DNA of 64,000 bases from Reticulascus tulasneorum (Eukaryota; Ascomycota; Sordariomycetes; Glomerellales; Reticulascaceae), in contig LSAX01000009.1 of NCBI GenBank assembly GCA_001557505.1, forward strand, positions 1,178,001 to 1,242,000, read 5' to 3'. The translations under genes and the position numbers were made by a program. Positions 56,514-64,000 of the stretch are shown one piece after another; the first letter of the stretch is position 1; each line of letters starts with the position of its first letter. The notes below the pieces were generated by a model that was not told where the DNA came from, ran no database searches, and worked only from the letters and a program-made list of their open reading frames with translations.

Positions 56514-57497
56514 TGTCTCAAATGTCTCCCTTGACTTTATGATAACGTCCAATGATCATGTCTTATGTCGGGACGCAACTGATCAGTCACGGGCGGCGTA
56601 TCTCTTCCAGAATCATTGAGGCTGTCCTGTTTTCACACACAAAGACCGTCGATTCTACCTGTTGTTACTACCACTGCATATGGGTTTGTACTTGGACTTT
56701 CTCTTCTCATACATATTGCCTTCCAAGCCGCAAGGCTTTTTGGTACTGGAACCAGAGGGGTTTTTTGGAGCGGGCCGCCATTTGTCCTGCACATGCTCAA
56801 CGGCATGAGATTCCTCAGTGTGGAATCTGGAACTGTCATCAACTTTCTGTCGGAATGGTTAAGGGAGGCGGCCGTGGAGGTAAATGGTGGTTTGTTTGGG
56901 TTGTTTGGGTTGTTCTGGAGTCTGGCAATTGGCGTCATTTGGGAATAGGCACCCGGGCAACTGGATGCTACAGACTTGTGTAGTTAGGATCATCCAATTG
57001 ATTTACAACAGTTTGCCGATGAAGAAGGCTATTGCTGAACTAATCATCCTCTCCCCACGTGTGACTTGCATGCATGCACGACTGTAACCCACCGCGCATT
57101 CCACAGACGTTGCGAGTCGTAATGGGCTGGTGGGCGCCATATTTGGCGAGATTGCACCCCTCCACATGAACCCCTGTTTCTTGCTTTAGCGGCGGAAACA
57201 GTTCTCGTCCACTAATTAACGAAGGTCGACTAACTGGCGAGTTATGTTTCAGCCTTAATGACCCATGTCCTTTCACCTGAGGAACTCGTCATTGTTAGGG
57301 GCAGCTGTATACGAGGCCGAGAATCTCACACATCCATCAGCTTGCCCTTAGTCTTTACGAGAGTACTTTCTTTGCGGTGGACTGCCCACCAACCCCTTCT
57401 CCCCCATCAACAACCTCGTCCAGCATATAGTCCCAAATGCATAGCCATACATGAGCCTACACGACCTAACCTATCCATCCGCGTCTCCCGGCACGCG
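56514..57497. other. Intergenic between Ase1 and Irs4 genes
   Basis: About 1 kb. Contains an imperfect run of TTTGGGTTG words near 56891-56915. Short open frames (110 and 143 codons) have no recognisable content. Promoter of the Irs4-type gene on the right. Confidence 0.45.
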
Positions 57498-59627
57498 ATG
57501 CATCCGCAAACCCACACCTCGACCATCACCCCAATCTCTTCTCCCCATGGTGCATCTGACGCGGCCGCGGCGCTGAAGGGCGCCAGTCTGGCTTTCAACA
57601 AGACGAATCCGAAACCCATCCCGCCGTCGCAAAGGCGTGGCGGCGCTCTCGTAGCTGCGACGAGTGCGAGCCGCGACCGGAGCAGGAGCTCGAGCCCTGC
57701 GCATCAGAGCCGGCAGACCACGGGCGGGAGCTTTTCGAATGGGGTCGGATACCACAGAGAGGGACGGGATGGGGTCGAGCACGGTGCGGTGAAGGAGCGC
57801 CTGAGCCAGTTCCTGGCCTCCACTCCGAGCCACCTCCATCCCCCAACGAAGACGAATGTCGACCCAAAGAGCCCTTCCTACATCGCTGCCACGCTGGCAG
57901 CCTCCCGTTCCGCGTCGCCGAGTCCGCATAATATTAGTCCGGGATACATGCCGGCCTGGAATGTTCACAAGCCCAGAAGAAGAGGGAGCTTTGGGGCGGC
58001 GAGCGTCGCCAGCAGCGTGGATTTGCCAGACACGAGCTCGCTCGCCCCAACGACGTCGTTGATCTCCATGTTCGAGGGCCGCGATGATGATATGGATCCT
58101 GTGAAGAGGGTGGACGCATCACCGGGGAGGAAGGGAGCAAGGAAGACCAGGATGAGGGATGTAACGCCGGAAGAGGAGCTGGGGCTTGAGAATGGCGGTA
58201 ACCGTAATCCGCAGGCTGACGAGCCAGAGGCACAGGGAAATGGTGCCCCCAGAGTGAAGCCAAAACCGAAACCTCGGCCATCTACTCCGCCGCAGGCCGT
58301 CAGGCGTGCCGCGACCGAGCTTGCCTCACCTCAACCGCGACGTCCTGGTCCAGACCCGTCACAGAAATCGAGGGAGCAAGTCAGCCGCCGTCCTCCGAAA
58401 CCTGAGCTACCACAAACCACAAGGCCGGTCCAAAAGCCAGTCAGCCACGCCACTGCACCTAAGAAAGTAGTTGAGCAAGCAGTGTCTCAAGCCTCGATTG
58501 CAAGAGTCACCGAAAAGCCACCGCCTGCACCAGCACCTAGGAAACCCAGGCCAGTATCCATCCACCGACCGTCTACTCCACCGCAGGTTATCAGTAGATC
58601 CGATACAGTAATACTTTCACCTAAACCAAGGCGGCCACAGGAGGACCCTATTCTACCTCCCCCGACACCACCGAAACCTCGCGGGACTGCTACGAAATCT
58701 AAGCCAGCTCCTCCCGTTCTCTCATCAACAACCGGCCGCATGGTTCCAGTGTACAATGGCACGGCACTCTCTAGCAGTAGGGATCCGATGCGTACGGCAT
58801 CTGGACCGCGCCCAACTACGGCAGACACGAGTTCGTCAAACGACTCTTTCGTCTCGGCGTCTTCTGGCACCGCTCGTGCAGACTCTCCTCCTCGTCAGAG
58901 CCAATCAACAAGACGTCGATCCTCAGCTAGAAGCGTCCCGGGCTCCCCGACCCGAATGTACACCCCCCGTCGCAACCCTGCCGCTGTATCCTCCAGTAAC
59001 CTCCCCCTCAACTCTCTTACCAATGCCATCATGGCCGGGTCTCTTGCCACAGCCCGCCTCACTCCCAGCAACACGGGTAACAGCACGCTATCGCCGCCAC
59101 CGTTGCCAACACGTCACAAATCCCCTCGCCTCCGCCAAACTCTCCGCCAACCGCCCTCCAAATCTGACGATGAAGAAGAGCGCCGCAAGAAGAGACACCA
59201 CGGCAAACTTGGCTCAAGCAACAAGCACTCCCACCACGAAGGTTCTCGTCGTCGCTGGCGCGAGGAAATCACGCCTCGCGAACGGAAGCGCTACGAAGCT
59301 GTCTGGGCTAGTAACAAGGGTCTTCTCCTCTCAAACCATGCCAGCGTATGGAACGGAACTGCTCAAGCACCAGACCTGTCCGAGTACGTCGTCAACATCG
59401 TGGCCCGCGAGATATGGAAGCGCAGCCGCCTGCCAGTTGAGGAGCTCTCTGAGGTCTGGGACCTGGTCGATCGCGACAAGCGGGGAATGTTGAATAAGCA
59501 GGAATTCGTAGTCGGGATGTGGCTTATTGATCAGAGGCTCAGAGGGAGGAAGATTCCGACGAAGATGAGCGGGAGTGTGTGGGATAGTGCGAAGGGAGTG
59601 AGGGTCATTGCCCCGAAGAAGAAGTAG
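57498..59627 (+). CDS. IRS4: Irs4/Tax4-type EH-domain protein
   Basis: Adaptor that in yeast regulates phosphoinositide levels (through Inp51) and rDNA silencing. Single exon. Translation is taken from 57498 ([20 protein letters not shown]), giving 709 residues; the frame is open from 57258, but the first 80 codons are unlike relatives. The family marker near the N-terminus is [20 protein letters not shown]. The middle is long, disordered and Pro/Ser/Arg-rich, with repeated PSTPPQAV and [12 protein letters not shown] blocks that look like SH3-binding sites. The C-terminal EH domain (about 600-690) contains [38 protein letters not shown] and [20 protein letters not shown]. Intact. Confidence 0.93.
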   Translation: MHPQTHTSTITPISSPHGASDAAAALKGASLAFNKTNPKPIPPSQRRGGALVAATSASRDRSRSSSPAHQSRQTTGGSFSNGVGYHREGRDGVEHGAVKERLSQFLASTPSHLHPPTKTNVDPKSPSYIAATLAASRSASPSPHNISPGYMPAWNVHKPRRRGSFGAASVASSVDLPDTSSLAPTTSLISMFEGRDDDMDPVKRVDASPGRKGARKTRMRDVTPEEELGLENGGNRNPQADEPEAQGNGAPRVKPKPKPRPSTPPQAVRRAATELASPQPRRPGPDPSQKSREQVSRRPPKPELPQTTRPVQKPVSHATAPKKVVEQAVSQASIARVTEKPPPAPAPRKPRPVSIHRPSTPPQVISRSDTVILSPKPRRPQEDPILPPPTPPKPRGTATKSKPAPPVLSSTTGRMVPVYNGTALSSSRDPMRTASGPRPTTADTSSSNDSFVSASSGTARADSPPRQSQSTRRRSSARSVPGSPTRMYTPRRNPAAVSSSNLPLNSLTNAIMAGSLATARLTPSNTGNSTLSPPPLPTRHKSPRLRQTLRQPPSKSDDEEERRKKRHHGKLGSSNKHSHHEGSRRRWREEITPRERKRYEAVWASNKGLLLSNHASVWNGTAQAPDLSEYVVNIVAREIWKRSRLPVEELSEVWDLVDRDKRGMLNKQEFVVGMWLIDQRLRGRKIPTKMSGSVWDSAKGVRVIAPKKK

Positions 59628-60334
59628 GGACCTAACTTGCCGGCGTACGAGTGAAAATGGTGACGAGGAGAATGGGAGTATTGGTACCTGGCATATGATA
59701 CCCTTGATATAGAACCTATGAATCATTATTCATCTTCTATACTGTTGTTGCCAGCTGTTGCCCCAATTATTTCCTGCACTGATATATGTTAAATTATGTT
59801 GCAAAAGTAGGAAGTTGAGACTGACATCCGTTGCAGAGAGGATTAGGACGCATGCTGAGAACAGTTCGATTTGTAAGCCCATGACAGTATATGTTACTTC
59901 TACAATTCTATTCAAGCTAGATATTATAAGTGAGTACTCATGAGATTTCTATGACTGATGATCAACTTTGATTGGTCTAGAGCATCTAGCTAGATATTTG
60001 GTCAATGTAATCTTGAACGTATGGAATCCTCGGGCACATTCTTTAACTATAATCCAGGCTATTCAAAGAGTGCAAAGCAAGGCTAGCCATTCGATCACCC
60101 AATAACCAGGACCATGCCATGCCCTCCATCATGCATTGTGAAACCTCTAGCGACCAGACCAGAACTTGCGTGGGGAACCCTCAAGAGCCGGAGTTCCTAA
60201 AGTCACACACAAGATACGGACCAAACCGAAACTTCATTCCATGCCTGAGTGAGAGAAACATGATACCCGAGTTTTGTGATCTTGTAATATAACTATAGGC
60301 CTTGTCACGAGGCATGTTGCGCTGGCCCCAGTGC
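59628..60334. other. Intergenic, convergent 3' ends of Irs4 and monooxygenase genes
   Basis: Both flanking genes end here. A 61-codon frame is seen on each strand but without resemblance to anything. Nothing else recognised. Confidence 0.5.
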
Positions 60335-62351
60335 CTAGGACGACTGGCGAGGATAACGTGATGGGAGCTGCTTTTTTACGTCAACCATTACCTGAACCGC
60401 TATATATCTCGCCTATATTGTCATGAGGTCAGCGATTGCCATGAGACTAGCAAGCTTAAAGCAAAACTCACCAGCCAACGACAAAAGTGAAAGCCGATTC
60501 CTGAGAAGTAGAGATGAGGATCTGGCAAGTATAGTTAGCACAAGATCTCGTCCAATAAAAGTCAAGAATGGACCTACGGCCGGAGTAAGTTGCTTGGCCA
60601 GGAGTCTCGCCTTCTTCGTCAACACCAAACAGAGTAACGTTCTCGAGCAGGGCGGCTGCTGCAGGGTCGATAAAGCCGGTCTGAGCGTACGTCTTCGGCA
60701 AGTCAAAGGTATTGTAGCCTGTTGCAAAGACGACACCACCTGCTTTGAGCACCTTATCCTTACCCTCGGTCTTATCGTGTACAACGAGACCATCTTCGAC
60801 AAATCCCTTGGCTTCGCCTCTGGCGATCTTGATGCGATCACTCAAGACGAGATCAAAGGTCTTTGGCTGGTCGATGTAGAAAGAGCGACCACGCTCGTCG
60901 TAAGCTTTGGTGATTATACAAGGCGTCTTGTCTAGCACGTAGCCCTTGCTTTCCAACGCCGTGTTCAGCTCCTCCTGTGATTGGATCACGCTTCCGACTG
61001 CCCCTTTGGCCATATCTCTCATAATGCCGATTGGCAGCAGCGAGAAAAGAAAGTCCGCCGTGTCGACAGGAATGTTGCCCTGATATAGCATTGTAAACAT
61101 TGGGGCAATGGCGTCGAAGTTAAGCAGCACCGTGGGACTTCGTTGGAGGATCGTTACGTCATTTGCACCGCCAAGGGCAAGGCTTTTGGCCACATCGTGC
61201 GCCGAGTTTCCAGAGCCGACGACGATGACATTTTTGCCCTTGTATGGCTCTGACGTGCGGTATTGGGTCGTATGCTGGACGATTCCTTGGAACAAGTGCT
61301 GATCATTGAGGTTGGGCATGTTGGGGCTGTCATGGGAGGCGACGAAACCAGTTGAGATGACGATATTCCTGGCAAGGAGGATGGCTTCCTCGCCTGTCTG
61401 GAGATCTTGGATTTGGACTCGCCACTCACCCTTAGACCTGTCGAACGTGTTGCTGATAACTTTGATCCCTCCGAAAAAGGGGAGCTGAAGTGCCTCAACT
61501 GCTCCTGAGTAGTATCGCGTTATGTCACGACCGGTCAGATAATTTGGGTACCCATCGGGTACCGGATATTTTGGTAGCTGGATCATGAATGCTGGGTGAT
61601 GGACCGTAAGGTTTTGGTAACGCTTTGTCGACCAATTTCCGCCAGGCACTGCTTCCATTTCGAGAGCAACGACATTAGCTCCCAGAGAGTCGAGCATGAT
61701 TGTGTTCATGAGCCCGCTGCAACTGCCACCAATTACAACGGCATCTAGGATCCCTTCCACCTTAGGAAGGCCCTGGGCCTTGGGTTTACCCCTCTGAGAG
61801 GCGTCTATCATCGATGGTGACTGACGAGGTAGCGGTGCGAACGGATAGTCCAACAGTGATACGATGGCTGTGCCCAGCACCCATATTTTCCACTTTTCGT
61901 CCTGCGGGATGAGCTTGAACTGCCCGATGCACTTTGACTTGGGAGTATCAGTAGAAAAGCTAAAGGGAACATCGAGGCTGGCCATTGTGGGTGCCATCCG
62001 CGTAAACCGAGCGTCCATTGTCATATCGTCATCTTTTTCTAAGCTGAAATTGGTCGGCTTTCTTGAAGATGACAACGTCTTCCACGCTTCGACAATGGAC
62101 TGTCTGCCTTTCAGGGTACGCTTGTCAAATGTCAGCGTCAAGCTGTCCCTCCAAAAGCAGTCGTCAGAGAAGAGTTCGCCGAAAGCATCCCAGTCCGCTC
62201 CCTGGATTGCATCCTCGAACTGTTTGAGAAATGCAGACGCTTCCTTTCCAGCATCGATGTTGTCCTCCCCCTCGAAAACTGGCACAGAAGGGATTCCCGA
62301 TGCCAAGTCTTTGACGGGAACGCGGCGTCGTTTCTGGGTGTCGATAGCCAT
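60335..62351 (-). CDS. Flavin-containing monooxygenase with N-terminal NTF2-like domain
   Basis: FAD/NADPH-dependent monooxygenase, 633 residues from exons 62351-60578, 60521-60472 and 60412-60335. Residues about 40-170 form an NTF2/SnoaL-like domain (EDAIQGADWDAFGELFSDDC). The flavin domain has GGSCSGLMNTI (208-218), PGGNWSTKRYQNLTVHHPA, the family motif FQGIVQHTTQY (354-364; a FxGxxxHxxxY form of the FMO/BVMO motif), the NADPH site GSGNSA (379-384) and FATGY (542-546). Two C-terminal introns are needed: without them the frame runs on after ATYSG into a tail that is not FMO-like, whereas splicing restores HPHLYFSGIGFHFCRWL. The start is the first ATG. Neighbour at the right edge is an NmrA-type gene. 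Confidence 0.93.
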
Positions 62352-63482
62352 GGTTGAGTCTACAGTTGTCAAAGATGGATTTCAATCATCGGGATTCTGC
62401 CCAACTGTGCACTGGCCATTATATATATAAATGGGGCAATCCAATTGCCAAGTGGTTCAACGTGGTAATGTGTACATCATAACTTCAAAAGCAGCATAAC
62501 CTTGTAACACCGCCGAATCCTGCAGGATCACGCGCAATCCAATCAGCAACGCGCCGGCCAACCAAAAGTATTGTTCGGTTATACGAGGGAATTGAATGCT
62601 TGAGGGTTCTCGCTACGGTAGACGACAGTCGAGTAGAAACATCGTAAGCATTTGCGATAGAACCTGCCTATGGTAGGCAGACTATAGAAAGCTTTGGAGA
62701 ACTCCAATGCCCGAGTTCTTAAGCGGTAATAGGAACGAAAGACTCGATAGCGTAACAAAAGTACCGACAGGTTAACCCTTAATCACACAGCCTGCAACAG
62801 GCCTTGTCTTCAAACCCTTGCGTCGGATGTTCTCAGAGCCGTCGGCCAGGTCTCTTTAGGTGGCTCCTCCCGGAAACGAAAGATGTCCAGACCGAAATTC
62901 CGAGCTACTGTATCTCCGAGCTAGGCTTCAGCGCTAGCAGAGGGGACATTAGACATGAGGAGTCAAGCTTGGTTCCAGGTTTTAGAGACGACCGATGGAT
63001 CAGTTAATATAACGGACGACTCCTATTTCGGGTAGCGACGAGGCACAGTGCTGGTATCCCACGATTTTATATCATTTGACTCCTCTTGTGAGTCGGAACA
63101 GCCGGATATCGTCAGACTTGATCCAGGCTTGGCATGAGAGCTACAGGTTGAATCTATGGAACTGCCTCTTCAGAGATTTCCATTCTATGGAGCCGCTGGA
63201 TCTGGAACCAGTCAAGCATGACCCGGAGATGTGGTAAGCTATCGGATAATTACGAAGGAGTTTCCAAGACGGAAGATAGTCAGCGAGTGGCACAAGACCG
63301 GGGCCTGACGTATGGCTATGGCCAGCAGTTAATTACAGATCAATGGCATTTAAATACTGTGTGACTTTGTCTGAATTTAGTATATTATACTATAGAGTGC
63401 GTAATGTAACTATTTAATCTTGATATCTAATGCAATTTTTCTTGGATGAGCCGTTGCTGCTGCTCTTCCGGTCTAGCTGCGA
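62352..63482. other. Intergenic, promoter side of monooxygenase
   Basis: About 1.1 kb, the left end being the monooxygenase promoter noted above, the right end the 3' flank of the NmrA-like gene. No other feature recognised. Confidence 0.5.
62421..62430 (-). promoter_or_regulatory. TATA box and CCAAT context of the monooxygenase gene
   Basis: TTATATATAT on the minus strand, about 70-80 bases before the start at 62351. A CCAAT pentamer (62441-62445 on the plus strand, so reversed relative to the gene) lies just upstream of it. Together they make the clearest promoter in the window. Confidence 0.5.
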
Positions 63483-64000
63483 CTATGTCCTTTGACGCGG
63501 ATCTGGCATCTCCTGGATGAACTTGTCCACATCCACCAACTTAATATCCCGTTGGTAGTTTAGAGTCTTCGATAGCCCCCAAGACACGCCGCGTCCTGAG
63601 CCAAAAACTACTTGATACTTCTTCATCGTGTTATCTGGGTCATTTTCCAGTTCTTTTTGAAGGTGCGAGACATTCCACTCCTCCCTCTTGAACTGAGTCT
63701 TGAACCGTGCAGAAATGAGATCGGCAAATCGACAATACGAGATTGTGTCGCCGGCAATAAACACAACTTGGGTCGCGATACCCTCCGGCTTGAATGCCAC
63801 TTCGGCAGTCATCAGAGCAATGTCTGTGGGTGATGTGGCGGTAACCTCTGTGTCCCAACTGCCCAGCGCCCGAACTATTCCGTTCTCGAAATCGACAATA
63901 CCGAAAGATGGAACGAAAAGAAAGCTTGTGAATATGCCGGTGGAGATGATGATCCAGTTCGTTTTGCTCTGAGCACGCAGGATCTTTCGAATCTCTACTT
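63483..64000 (-). CDS. NmrA-like/isoflavone-reductase-type protein, 3' part
   Basis: C-terminal 172 codons of an atypical short-chain-dehydrogenase protein of the NmrA group, whose 5' part lies beyond the right edge. Visible parts are TNWIIISTGIFTSFLFVPSF (the strand that follows the Rossmann core), FENGIVRALGSWDTEVTATS, the segment PTDIALMTAEVAFKP, QVVFIAGDTISYCRFADLIS and the tail RDIKLVDVDKFIQEMPDP. Members are NADPH-binding regulators or reductases of secondary metabolism. The nucleotide-binding motif (GxxGxxG) is not in the window. No break is visible in the part I can read. It is the first gene on the minus strand upstream of the monooxygenase, which may form a small redox pair with it. 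Confidence 0.85.
   Translation of the reverse strand, partial: VEIRKILRAQSKTNWIIISTGIFTSFLFVPSFGIVDFENGIVRALGSWDTEVTATSPTDIALMTAEVAFKPEGIATQVVFIAGDTISYCRFADLISARFKTQFKREEWNVSHLQKELENDPDNTMKKYQVVFGSGRGVSWGLSKTLNYQRDIKLVDVDKFIQEMPDPRQRT

Noticed and set aside
57258..57497. 80-codon upstream extension of the Irs4 frame
   Set aside because: Not like relatives; the family N-terminus begins after the ATG at 57498.

Overview
The window is nuclear DNA of a filamentous ascomycete (Pezizomycotina). Most genes carry one to eleven GT-AG introns of about 47-111 bases with CTNAC-type branch sites near the acceptor. The gene set is also typical of such fungi: STAND/NLR proteins, CFEM and GPI-type secreted proteins, RTA1-like and ThrE/Prm10 membrane proteins, a Zn2Cys6 regulator and HAM1-like proteins. 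I cannot fix the class or genus from sequence alone. Twenty-four protein genes lie wholly inside, two run off the edges, and there is one tRNA-Trp. All gene models were spliced by hand from reading frame, splice consensus and family motifs.

Left part (1-13 kb): a STAND/NLR gene cut by the left edge, a Ser/Gly/His-rich disordered protein, a secreted subtilase with a PA domain, threonine synthase (THR4) and a second NACHT-type NLR, all on the minus strand. Middle-left (13-24 kb): Prm10-like ThrE-type transporter, tRNA-Trp, the U5 snRNP protein Dib1/Dim1 and a HAM1-like protein. These are conserved housekeeping genes.

Centre (24-45 kb): two small secreted proteins (SnoaL-like and PEBP-like), a multipass membrane protein divergent from an alpha/beta hydrolase that carries a one-base frameshift, a DUF7703-type membrane protein, a Zn2Cys6 factor, a second secreted subtilase paralogous to the first, an RTA1-like protein, an SMP/C2 lipid-transfer protein and a type I membrane protein. 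Right part (45-64 kb): a 21-base poly-C tract, a secreted bicovalent FAD oxidase, a GPI-type protein, a CFEM mini-protein, then the conserved Ase1/PRC1 and Irs4 genes, then a flavin monooxygenase and the 3' end of an NmrA-like gene.

Two themes stand out. One is extracellular work: proteases, oxidase, CFEM, PEBP, SnoaL and GPI proteins, with two NLRs, suggest a fungus that interacts with other organisms. The other is unusual gene structure: a Walker A loop encoded by a 25-base exon plus a GC-AG intron, a 10-base exon inside the PEBP signature, and two subtilase paralogues whose 3' halves differ completely in introns.
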